Source of the DNA: Desulfobulbaceae bacterium UBA2276
GTDB taxonomy: Bacteria > Desulfobacterota > Desulfobulbia > Desulfobulbales > Desulfocapsaceae
Reading direction: 5' to 3'
Length of the DNA: 64,000 bases
NCBI GenBank assembly: GCA_002347085.1
Contig: DDWW01000054.1
Span: 4,958 to 68,957 of the forward strand
Under the pieces are notes generated by a model, which saw only the letters and a list, made by a program, of their open reading frames with translations, ran no database searches and was not told the DNA's origin. This document shows, one piece after another, positions 35,488 to 43,319 of the stretch (the stretch's first letter is position 1; each line of letters begins with the position of its first letter). Made by a program: the position numbers and the translations under genes.

Positions 35488-36090
35488 ATGGGTTCTTTTC
35501 CGGCTATTGTCCTTGATTTCGAGACCACCGGCCTGTCTCCCCAGCGTGGAGATCGGGCTATTGAAATAGGCGCGGTTCTCATCGACAATAACAGGATCAT
35601 CGCTCGCTTTCACAGTCTGATGAATCCCGGTATTCCGGTGAGTCCCTTTATCCAGGGCTTGACCGGTATCACCAATGCGATGGTGCGGAGTGCCCCTGGG
35701 TGCGCTGAGGTTATGGCTGGATTTGTCGAGTTTATGGGCCATTATCCCTTGGTGGCCCATAATTCTTCTTTTGATGGCAGGTTTCTCGATGCTGAACTGG
35801 CCCGTATCGGCAGGGTAAGACGCAACGAAATGGCCTGTACCCTTCGGATCGCACGCCGGGTCTATCCCCATCTCTCCAGTCATAAGTTAGCAGCCTTGGT
35901 CAGATATAAAAATCTGCCCAGAGAAGGCACCTTCCATCGTGCCGCCGCCGATGCCGAGATGACAGCGCATCTGTGGATGACCATGATTGAGGATATTAAA
36001 GGATTATATGGTGTGGCGGAGCTGTCTCTGGAATCTCTGCAAAAACTCTCCCGAATCCCCAAGGCCAAGGTTAAGGCGTTTTTTACGTAA
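35488..36090 (+). CDS. DnaQ-family 3'-5' exonuclease
   Basis: 200 residues. All three exonuclease motifs of the DEDDh class are present: ExoI DFETTGL (residues 9-15, Asp and Glu), ExoII VAHNSSFDGRF, and ExoIII HRAAADAEMTAHLW with the His and Asp. It is about the size of a stand-alone epsilon-like exonuclease rather than a full PolC or DinG fusion. Role in proofreading, repair or RNA turnover cannot be separated by sequence. Ends 40 bases before a convergent gene on the minus strand. Confidence 0.9.
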   Translation: MGSFPAIVLDFETTGLSPQRGDRAIEIGAVLIDNNRIIARFHSLMNPGIPVSPFIQGLTGITNAMVRSAPGCAEVMAGFVEFMGHYPLVAHNSSFDGRFLDAELARIGRVRRNEMACTLRIARRVYPHLSSHKLAALVRYKNLPREGTFHRAAADAEMTAHLWMTMIEDIKGLYGVAELSLESLQKLSRIPKAKVKAFFT

Positions 36091-36130
36091 AGTTGTTGCG
36101 GTGGAGTGCGGAAGAGTTACGAAGATTTCT

Positions 36131-37084
36131 TTAACAAAGATGGGTGGTGCCTGAGGTATCGGCAAAGCTGATCACAGAATTTCTCCCTCGTCGCTTGGCC
36201 TCAAACAAGGCCAGATCGGCATTGTCGAGCAGTTCGGTCATAGTCTGGGCATCCTCGGGAAAGGTGGCCAGCCCGCAACTCACCGTGATATGGATGGCAA
36301 GGTCGCAAAAGACCAGAAAAACGGCATGTTCGATGGCCAGACGAATCTGTTCCGCAACCATAAATCCCTGGTCATGGTCATGATTGGCCAAAACCACCAC
36401 GAATTCATCCCCACCATAACTGACCCCATAACAATCCTCCGGTAACAGGGGGATGATGGTCTCGGCCAGCTCGGCAATGGTGCTGCTGGCGTTGAGGTGA
36501 CCATAGGTGTCAACGACCGTCTTGAATTTATCTATATCGATAAAAATAACGGAGAGGGGTTGGGCGTGATGGCTATCTAATTGTGCCTGCAGGGTTTGAT
36601 AGAGGTAACGGGTGTTGAACAGGCCGGTGAGGTCGTCGCGAACCGATAACTCCCGGTAGCGCGTCACGCTGGCCTTGAGCTCTTGTTGCGCCGCACGCAG
36701 GGCGAGGTGGGTCTGCACCCGGGCCAGCAATTCCTCCTTGGTGAAGGGCTTAAAGATATAGTCTTGAGCCCCGGCGGCAAACCCTGCGAGAATGTCTTTA
36801 CGGTCGGTGCAAGCGGTAACAAAAAGTACAGGAATGTCGGCAGTGAGCAGATTTTGTTTGATGAACCGGCAGACCTCAAATCCTGAAATGCCTGGCATGT
36901 CAACATCAAGGAGGACCAGGTCCGGTTGAACACGGGGCAGGGCCTCCAGGGCCTTTTCTCCGTTGTTGACAGCAGTCACCTGATAGCCTGCCTGGGTCAG
37001 GTGTTCTTGAATAAGTCTGATGACAACCAGATTGTCATCGGTAATCAAGATGGTCTGGCTTGATGGTATTTTATTTTTTTCCAT
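36131..37084 (-). CDS. REC-GGDEF response regulator (PleD/WspR-like)
   Basis: 317 residues from ATG 37084; upstream in-frame starts (ATG 37096, TTG 37120) are possible and none has a clear ribosome site. The receiver domain (about 8-125) has the phospho-acceptor Asp in PDLVLLDVDMPGISG and Lys in FKPF. The GGDEF domain (about 155-310) has an intact active site (SYGGDEFVVVL) but no RxxD inhibitory motif five residues before it. Phosphorylation-controlled c-di-GMP synthase; no kinase lies beside it. Convergent with the exonuclease gene. Confidence 0.88.
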   Translation of the reverse strand: MEKNKIPSSQTILITDDNLVVIRLIQEHLTQAGYQVTAVNNGEKALEALPRVQPDLVLLDVDMPGISGFEVCRFIKQNLLTADIPVLFVTACTDRKDILAGFAAGAQDYIFKPFTKEELLARVQTHLALRAAQQELKASVTRYRELSVRDDLTGLFNTRYLYQTLQAQLDSHHAQPLSVIFIDIDKFKTVVDTYGHLNASSTIAELAETIIPLLPEDCYGVSYGGDEFVVVLANHDHDQGFMVAEQIRLAIEHAVFLVFCDLAIHITVSCGLATFPEDAQTMTELLDNADLALFEAKRRGRNSVISFADTSGTTHLC

Positions 37085-37276
37085 GATCGTCAGCATGGGG
37101 GAAAACGATGGAAAAGTCAAGCCTTCTGGGAGGCAGGGGCGGATTTAGAAATGAGGTTTTTACTGTGCTCGGGTCTTGAGCTTTCATGAAAAAACGGAAG
37201 AAAGAAAATACCTTATATTCTATGGACGTTTTTAACCGGACCTTACTGATAACTAATGACAAACAGAGGGAAATCC

Positions 37277-37393
37277 ATGCGAAAAAAATGTCACAACTCT
37301 ATCCCGGAAGAACTACCAGATTTAGCATTTCTTGCCGGTTATTTTAGTCGGGGGCATGAAATTAAAGACATCTGTTCCTTTTTCTGCTTTTAA
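37277..37393 (+). CDS. Possible 38-residue Cys-containing small protein upstream of resB
   Basis: Short frame ATG 37277 to TAA 37391-37393, preceded by AGAGGG six bases before the ATG. The product begins MRKKCHNSIPEELPDL, continues AFLAGYFSRGHEIKDI and ends CSFFCF, so it has three Cys. It lies 25 bases before the resB gene. It could be a leader peptide or a tiny unannotated protein, or chance; I recognise no family. A database comparison of related genomes would decide. Confidence 0.35.
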   Translation: MRKKCHNSIPEELPDLAFLAGYFSRGHEIKDICSFFCF

Positions 37394-37418
37394 TTATTTT
37401 TTCAGATAACCAAACAAT

Positions 37419-38741
37419 ATGAAAAAAGAAAATTCCATCTGGGACTTTTTTGCCTCTGTTAAACTTGCGCTTATCACCCTGAGTTTGTTGGCCGCCACTT
37501 CAATTATTGGCACGATTATCCCGCAAAATAGACCTCTGCAGTGGTATGCCCAGGAATATGGCGCTCATCCGGCCCAACTTTTCAAGATGTTTGACATCCC
37601 CGATATGTACGGCTCCTGGTGGTTTCTGGCCTTGCTGGGACTTCTTTGTACGAACCTCATCGTCTGCAGTCTTGATCGTTTTCCAGACGTGTGGAAACAG
37701 ATGAAGGCTGACGGTCTTGCCACTCCCTTTACACGTCTTGAGAAAATGGGGAGAAAAACAGAATGGCGAAGCAGTTCTGCGCTGGAGGGAACTGTTTTGG
37801 AATTGGGCGCCAAACTCAACAGCAGTGGCTGGAAAAGCAGTAGTCGTAACGGTGACGGCGAAGCCTTGCTCTTTGCTCAAAAAGGGGGGTGGAGCCGAAT
37901 CGGTGTTTACGTGGTCCATACTTCCATTTTGGTGATATTTATCGGCGCAATCATTGGGGAACTCTCTGGATTCAAGGGGAACGTCATGATTCCGGAGACA
38001 GAGCAGACCGATAAAATTTACACATCAGATGGTACTACGACCATTGATCTTGGCTTCACCGTACGCTGTGACTCTTTCCATCTTGAGTTGTACCCTGGCG
38101 GGATGCCAAAGAAATATAAATCCGAATTAACTATTCTGGAGAATGGCAAGGAGCTTTTTCAGGCTCCAATAGAGGTAAACTCTCCCTTGAAATACAGGGG
38201 GATCACCTTGTATCAAGCAAGCTATGAAGGGTATCAGGATTTTATGATCAAGGTGACCAATAAGGCCAGTGGTAGCAGCAAGACTGCTATCGTTCCTTTC
38301 CGGGAACAAGGAGAATGGCCCCAGGAAGGGCTCACCTTTGGGGTAATCAATGCTGAAGGGACGGGACAGTCGATTTCGCGTTTGAAAGTATGGTTTTCCG
38401 ACAACAAGGGAGCTCCCGCTGTACTCTGGCTCAAAGATGGTGAGTCCGTAACCGTTGCAAGAGAAGGCGGTACGTATCTCCTCAGTACCAAGCAGCTCTA
38501 TGCCACTGGCCTGCAGGTCTGCAAAGATCCGGGAGTGTGGGTTGTCTATTTCGGATGCGGCTTGATGCTTCTTGGCCTGGTGATTGCCTTTTTTATGTCG
38601 CACCAACGAATCTGGCTTTTCCTCAAAGAGGAAGAAAGTGGAGTGTCAATCCTCTTTACCGGCAGTGCCAATAAAAACAGGGTCGGTTTTGAAAAGATCT
38701 TTAATGATCTCGCAGGAATCCTGCAAAAAGAGAACTGTTGA
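37419..38741 (+). CDS. resB: ResB/Ccs1-type cytochrome c biogenesis protein
   Basis: 440 residues. Begins with the ResB signature: IWDFFASVKLALITLSLLAATSIIGTIIPQ (first TM), then a second TM (WWFLALLGLLCTNLIVCSLDRFP), a third (IGVYVVHTSILVIFIGAIIGELSG), a large periplasmic domain (about 190-360) with LKYRGITLYQASYEG, and a last TM (VYFGCGLMLLGLVIAFFMSHQRIW). With CcsA/ResC it forms the system II haem-delivery complex that attaches haem to CXXCH apocytochromes, obviously relevant for the cytochromes in this window. The CcsA partner is not in the window. No strong ribosome site; a small frame precedes it. Confidence 0.92.
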   Translation: MKKENSIWDFFASVKLALITLSLLAATSIIGTIIPQNRPLQWYAQEYGAHPAQLFKMFDIPDMYGSWWFLALLGLLCTNLIVCSLDRFPDVWKQMKADGLATPFTRLEKMGRKTEWRSSSALEGTVLELGAKLNSSGWKSSSRNGDGEALLFAQKGGWSRIGVYVVHTSILVIFIGAIIGELSGFKGNVMIPETEQTDKIYTSDGTTTIDLGFTVRCDSFHLELYPGGMPKKYKSELTILENGKELFQAPIEVNSPLKYRGITLYQASYEGYQDFMIKVTNKASGSSKTAIVPFREQGEWPQEGLTFGVINAEGTGQSISRLKVWFSDNKGAPAVLWLKDGESVTVAREGGTYLLSTKQLYATGLQVCKDPGVWVVYFGCGLMLLGLVIAFFMSHQRIWLFLKEEESGVSILFTGSANKNRVGFEKIFNDLAGILQKENC

Positions 38742-38744
38742 ATC

Positions 38745-38775
38745 AAGGGTGCCTTGGAAAATTCAAGGCACCCTT
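38745..38775. repeat. Perfect 12-bp inverted repeat between convergent genes
   Basis: AAGGGTGCCTTG (38745-38756), 7-base loop, CAAGGCACCCTT (38764-38775). It sits between resB (plus) and the NrfD-like gene (minus) and may terminate both, but no T-tract follows on either strand. The arms are identical to the ends of the 151-bp element at 50756-50906, so this may be an internally deleted copy. Confidence 0.8.
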
Positions 38776-38780
38776 ATGGG

Positions 38781-39950
38781 TTAAGAATCATAAATTTTCT
38801 TAAACAACATTTCACCTAATATAAATGCTGCCAAAAAGAAGAATATGGCGCCGGTAGTAATCATGATTTCGTGCAGACTGGGGCTGTATGAGTAATACTT
38901 CGGCAGATCAACAATATTGTATTGCTGATAATGGGGAATCAGTTGGCCCACAATGACTAAATCATAGAAGAGGACAAAGACTCCGGTCAAACAGGAAATA
39001 CCTGCCAGGGCCAGGATATTTGATTTTTCTCCTCCTGTGACAAAGATGAGAGTCAGGGGGAGCAGGACCGCTAAGCCAACCTCTCCAATCCAGAAGTTAA
39101 GGGCAAAATCACCCTGAACCAGGAGAAACATTGCCTCTGGATTTTTGGTGAATTGGGGGAAGAATCCACCCATTATCTTGACGCCCGTAAAATACAGGAT
39201 GCCCAGAAGGAGCACCATAAACAGCTTTCCTGTGGCCTTAAGTGCCATTTCATCCTTGGTCTCCGGTCTCTGGCCGCTAAAGGTCTTTCCAATCCAGCTG
39301 AACAAGAGAATTGCAGCGCAACCGGTCAAGGTCGAGAGTGAAAGGAAGTAGAGCGGCATATAGTTTTCACTCCAGAATCCCCTGGCCCCAAGCAGTTCCA
39401 TATCCGAGTTCATATTCAGGTTTCCCATGGTTACCGCCACAAAAGCGATAGTTGCAAAGACCTTTGCCCTCTGTTCCTTTTTTAAGGTAAGTGACATAAA
39501 GTTGAGGACCATGAATATAAGGTAGAGGCTGTAAATGGTAGTCTTCCACCAGATATTTGAGGATTGATGCGGGGATAGCAGGGCGTAAAAACCAACTCGC
39601 CATGGGTTCTCAAGCTCAAGAGTAATGCACATAAGGCCTGTGGCCATGGTGATAAGAGCAAGAAAGACCGTCCGGGGGACAAGAGGTCGAAATGTGCTGA
39701 TCCCAAAGACCTGTCCCAGAGAAGAAACGATACAGAGCCCGGTGGAAAGGCAGGCAAAAAACACATAAGGACTGATGAGAATTCCCCAGGGCACTTCCCT
39801 GGTTGTTCCAAAGGTGTGGTCATGTCCCACAAGCATGGAGTGGAGCCCGAAGGAGAGGCCAATCCCACTGATAAGCGCCAGCGCCATAAAAATGAGCAGC
39901 CGGTTCATGGAAGTTGAGGGCAAGGTATTGGTTTTTTGGTAGAAGGTCAT
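38781..39950 (-). CDS. NrfD-like quinone-reactive membrane subunit
   Basis: 389 residues from ATG 39950, selected because AAAGGAAGAG precedes it (an in-frame start 9 residues earlier has none). About ten TM helices with the NrfD/PsrC pattern (REVPWGILISPYVFFACLSTGLCIVSSLG; LENPWRVGFYALLSPHQSSNIWWKT; NSDMELLGARGFWSENYMPLYFLSLS). Family members exchange electrons with menaquinone next to a four-cluster ferredoxin subunit, which is the upstream gene here. With the NapC-like cytochrome at 40930 the trio has the gene content of Geobacter Cbc4 (CbcSTU). Last gene of a minus-strand group from 45658. Confidence 0.9.
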   Translation of the reverse strand: MTFYQKTNTLPSTSMNRLLIFMALALISGIGLSFGLHSMLVGHDHTFGTTREVPWGILISPYVFFACLSTGLCIVSSLGQVFGISTFRPLVPRTVFLALITMATGLMCITLELENPWRVGFYALLSPHQSSNIWWKTTIYSLYLIFMVLNFMSLTLKKEQRAKVFATIAFVAVTMGNLNMNSDMELLGARGFWSENYMPLYFLSLSTLTGCAAILLFSWIGKTFSGQRPETKDEMALKATGKLFMVLLLGILYFTGVKIMGGFFPQFTKNPEAMFLLVQGDFALNFWIGEVGLAVLLPLTLIFVTGGEKSNILALAGISCLTGVFVLFYDLVIVGQLIPHYQQYNIVDLPKYYSYSPSLHEIMITTGAIFFFLAAFILGEMLFKKIYDS

Positions 39951-40015
39951 GTCTCTTCCTTTATTGTTTAGATTCACTCATCCTATCCTGCTGGTCACTC
40001 TGGGCATAATTTATT

Positions 40016-40777
40016 TCAGGTGTCCAGATAAAAGACATTTGGCAGGGTGTCTGTTTCCGGGCGAAGTACCCAGAGTACATTGCCGGGAGCATGGATCAGC
40101 TTATAGGCTTCACTCTCCGGATCAGTAAGGTCTCCAAAAATACGGACACCAGCTGGGCAGGCAGCGGCGCAGGCCGTAATCTTCCCTCCGCTTTCTTTAA
40201 GTTTGGTGTCGTAACAGAAATTACACTTATCGATGGTTCTGGCCTCTTCCTTGAAATACCTGGCATTGTAAGGACAGGCTGCCATACAGGTCTTGCAGCC
40301 AATGCATTTGTCAGGATTCATCTGGACAATACCATTTGTTTTATCCTTATAGGTGGCCTGGGTTGGACAGACCCGTACACAGGGAGGGTGGTTGCAGTGA
40401 TTGCACAGGATCGGCATGAAAGCACGTTCCCTTTGGCCCTGAGCAATAGGGATGCTGCGTTCCAGTATGTTCGTTCGATAGCCATGGGCAGGGACATTAT
40501 TGGTGTTTCTGCATGCCTCCAGGCAACGCTCGCAATCAATGCAATGGCTTTGACGAATTACCATGGTGTAGTGTGGGCTATAAGGAAATTCAGCCACTGG
40601 CACCTTGCCGCTATTTAATGCACCTTGCGCTTCATGGGCGGAGGTCAAAGAAAGAAGCGATCCGCCTAAAAATACTCCTGATATGGAAAGGCCGAATTGC
40701 AGAAACTGACGACGTTCTTTTGAGGGAAGACTTTCAACACCCTCATCGTTGAGTTTTTCCAGATTTATCCCTTTCAT
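40016..40777 (-). CDS. Periplasmic four-cluster ferredoxin subunit (NrfC/CbcT-like), Tat-exported
   Basis: 253 residues from ATG 40777. A twin-arginine signal is visible near the N-terminus (ERRQFLQFGLSISGVFLGG, RR at 22-23). Four Cys groups for [4Fe-4S] clusters: CIDCERCLEAC, CNHCNHPPCVRVC, CIGCKTCMAAC and CNFCYD with the later CAAACP. This is the electron-transfer subunit that pairs with NrfD-type membrane proteins. It lies between the NrfD-like gene and the hexahaem NapC-like gene on the minus strand. Expected to pass electrons between quinone subunit and c-haems on the periplasmic side. Confidence 0.92.
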   Translation of the reverse strand: MKGINLEKLNDEGVESLPSKERRQFLQFGLSISGVFLGGSLLSLTSAHEAQGALNSGKVPVAEFPYSPHYTMVIRQSHCIDCERCLEACRNTNNVPAHGYRTNILERSIPIAQGQRERAFMPILCNHCNHPPCVRVCPTQATYKDKTNGIVQMNPDKCIGCKTCMAACPYNARYFKEEARTIDKCNFCYDTKLKESGGKITACAAACPAGVRIFGDLTDPESEAYKLIHAPGNVLWVLRPETDTLPNVFYLDT

Positions 40778-40929
40778 TCTGTTCTCTCTCAAAACGTATA
40801 TTTGTTGTAAAATCCTCAGGGGCAAGAGTCCACCATCACTCCACATGTATGCAAAGAGACTCGCTAAGACGAGTAGCCTCTATGTACGGCCTATTTGGAC
40901 ACAAGTGGAGTGGCGGAAACTCTTATCTT

Positions 40930-42393
40930 TTATTTCGGCTCATCGTGACACATATTACAATCCTGTCTGATAACCTTCCCGAATTTTGTTTTATGTTCGT
41001 CGTCATGACAACGGAAACATCCGTAGCCCTCGTCAGCATTCTGATGTCCCAGGTGCTGACGATAGGTTCCCCAGCTCACCTTCATTTCCGGCCATATATT
41101 GTTGAGATAGGCCTGCAAAAGAAATGATCCTGAACTTGCTATCTCTTTTTCGTGTTTTGCCACAAAATCATTTCCATGACGTTTAGCCACACGTTCCAGC
41201 AGATCCCCCACAATCTTTTCTGTGGCCTCATCCCTGCTGGTATACTCAATTTTCAAGACAGCAATACTGTCTTCTCGTATTCCCTCAATCTCGGGATTAA
41301 GTTTTTTGGAGGAGAGGCCAAAATCGACAATCGGTTCAAGATCATCATAGACGTGGGTGGGACGATTATGACAATCTATACAGTCCATGGCCCTCCATTG
41401 CTCGGTTACCCCTTTCTCAGCTGGTTCGTCATTGAGAGCATACTCTTCTGTAATTCCTCCAGGCCGTGTAACCTTCACCTTACCGATTTTTGTCCGTTTT
41501 TCATCAAGGGCCTGATATTCAATCTTGATGTCACGACTTACATGCCAGTGAATTCCCTCAAAGGCGTCGGTTACCGGATTATGGCCGCCAATATGCAAGG
41601 CAACTTCCTGAATGGTAGGAGTTGTCTGATTATCATTGGTAAAACTGACAAATTCCTTTATTTTTTTCCCCTGGAATTTTTCAGGCCAATGACAGGTCTC
41701 ACAGGTATCCCGTGCCGGCCTCAGGTGCTTGACCGGTGCGGGGATGGGGCGGCTGAATTCCCCGTCAATAACAGCCTTTACCTGGCGCAGACCGGAGAGT
41801 TTCGCCTGGACATACCATCCGGCGCCGGGACCTATATGACACGAAACACAGGAAACCTTGGCATGCGGTGATCGCTGATAAGCAGTATATTCAGGATCCA
41901 TGACCTGATGACAGACGACGCCGCAAAAATAGGAAGAGTCGGTAAAGTGGTATCCTTCATAGACGACAAGTATTAGAACCGTAATATTGATTACCGAGAG
42001 AATCAGAAACAAGACGATCCCTTTTCTGTGATGCTTGTCACCCAGATCAATTTTTAAATTTTCGGCGTTGATCAGGCTGTTTTTAAACCAATTCTTTCGG
42101 CGGAGATAACAGGCTAACGGGATAAGGCACAGGCCGAACATCATCATTGCCGGCAGAAACAGAAAGGTGAAAATGGCAAAATAATGGTTGGCAATCAAAC
42201 CTGAAAGATGACCAATGAGGCCAAGCACTATCAGGGTGATGGATACAGTGGTCAGGACCACTCCAAAAAAACCAAGTGGGGTTTTCCAGGTACAGCCTAA
42301 CAATCTTTGCCATGCCCCGGCCTCTTTACCATCTCCTGCAGGTGAAACTTCTGGATCTTTTACATCCTCTTCATCTTGTCCTAAATCCGTCAT
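40930..42393 (-). CDS. NapC/NirT-like membrane hexahaem cytochrome c
   Basis: 487 residues. Cytoplasmic acidic start, two TM helices (about 40-60 and 70-95), a third (about 125-145), then haem sites CGVVCH (CX3CH), CVSCH, CETCH, CIDCH, CFRCH, CNMCH. The block YFCGVVCHQVMDPEYTAYQRSPHAKVSCVSCHIGPGA (given here only as landmark residues FCG, CHQVM, PEYTAY, CHIG) is the NapC/NirT signature; CX3CH for the first haem is usual in deltaproteobacterial members. Likely the c-type subunit linking the NrfD/FeS pair to periplasmic carriers. It starts 8 bases after the degenerate kinase-like gene and belongs to the same operon. Confidence 0.9.
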   Translation of the reverse strand: MTDLGQDEEDVKDPEVSPAGDGKEAGAWQRLLGCTWKTPLGFFGVVLTTVSITLIVLGLIGHLSGLIANHYFAIFTFLFLPAMMMFGLCLIPLACYLRRKNWFKNSLINAENLKIDLGDKHHRKGIVLFLILSVINITVLILVVYEGYHFTDSSYFCGVVCHQVMDPEYTAYQRSPHAKVSCVSCHIGPGAGWYVQAKLSGLRQVKAVIDGEFSRPIPAPVKHLRPARDTCETCHWPEKFQGKKIKEFVSFTNDNQTTPTIQEVALHIGGHNPVTDAFEGIHWHVSRDIKIEYQALDEKRTKIGKVKVTRPGGITEEYALNDEPAEKGVTEQWRAMDCIDCHNRPTHVYDDLEPIVDFGLSSKKLNPEIEGIREDSIAVLKIEYTSRDEATEKIVGDLLERVAKRHGNDFVAKHEKEIASSGSFLLQAYLNNIWPEMKVSWGTYRQHLGHQNADEGYGCFRCHDDEHKTKFGKVIRQDCNMCHDEPK

Positions 42394-42401
42394 ACATCAC
42401 C

Positions 42402-43319
42402 TCATTGTAGACCTTTCCGGAGAATCACCGCACACTGTTCTCCATTGTGAATGATTTTATAAAGTATCTGCTTTTGTTCACCACCCACGTTTTCCGCTTC
42501 GCAGTAATCTGCCAACAGTTGTGAATAGTTGATAATGCCGTTAAGCCTGTTTGTGGCCTCATTGATAATTGCAGAAAACTCCGCCTCTCTCCTGTTATGT
42601 GTTAAGTCATCCGGGCTCTCCTCTTTGGTTTTTTGAAGTATCTGATTAAAAGCGGTGATCAGGGATTTGACCTCCACACTGCTTTTTTTCTCTTGTTCGA
42701 GTTGAAGGGGGGCACCGTCCAGCAGGGCCTGTTCAGCCTGTGTGGCCAGATCGATCAGGGGTTTGACGGACTTCCGGTAGAGAATGATAAGGCTGAAGCA
42801 GGTCAGAAAGATGATCATTCCCATTAAGACCAGGGCCCGTTTCTGGTATTGCATGACCCTGTTTCTCATCTCATTGACGACGATTCTGTCAAACTGCAGG
42901 AATTGCTTATTCATTTGACGAAGCTGACCCATGATTTTCAGAATCAAATCTTCATTCGAAGGATTCTCTGCCAGATTTCTCAAGTTGATCACCACCCGTC
43001 CCAGGTCCAACGCCTGCAAAAAGGAGAGCTTGTATTGGCTTGGAATCAAACGGCTGTCCAGCATGGCTATATACCTGCCTTGAAGCTGCTCAAACTCCTT
43101 GGCCGCGCCCAGAAGCTGTGAGGGGTCACGAGATAAAAGGCCTTCCGTGGCTTGTTCTTGGATGGTTGCGGAGAGAAAAATGGTGCTTTCGCTTTCTGTC
43201 ACAATAGTGCTGTAGTCACTCGTCAGCATGTTTTGACGAAGACCTGTGAGAACCAGTGCTCCCAATAAGAGGGCGGTGCCCAGAAAGGTTACAGCGCTCA
43301 GTCTACGCAGTGATCGCAT
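42402..43319 (-). CDS. Membrane sensor with degenerate kinase dimerisation helix, no ATPase domain
   Basis: 305 residues. TM near 8-27, helical periplasmic domain to about 160, TM near 162-181, HAMP-like linker, then at 252-269 a segment INEATNRLNGIINYSQLL that clearly follows HisKA helices (compare AHEVNNPITGIINFAQILL in the kinase at 47920) but with Asn253 where the phospho-acceptor His should be. The protein stops after the second dimerisation helix; no HATPase domain follows. It cannot autophosphorylate and may act as a signal-modulating partner of the nearby kinase. Its start overlaps the end of the protease gene by 17 bases. Confidence 0.82.
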   Translation of the reverse strand: MRSLRRLSAVTFLGTALLLGALVLTGLRQNMLTSDYSTIVTESESTIFLSATIQEQATEGLLSRDPSQLLGAAKEFEQLQGRYIAMLDSRLIPSQYKLSFLQALDLGRVVINLRNLAENPSNEDLILKIMGQLRQMNKQFLQFDRIVVNEMRNRVMQYQKRALVLMGMIIFLTCFSLIILYRKSVKPLIDLATQAEQALLDGAPLQLEQEKKSSVEVKSLITAFNQILQKTKEESPDDLTHNRREAEFSAIINEATNRLNGIINYSQLLADYCEAENVGGEQKQILYKIIHNGEQCAVILRKGLQ

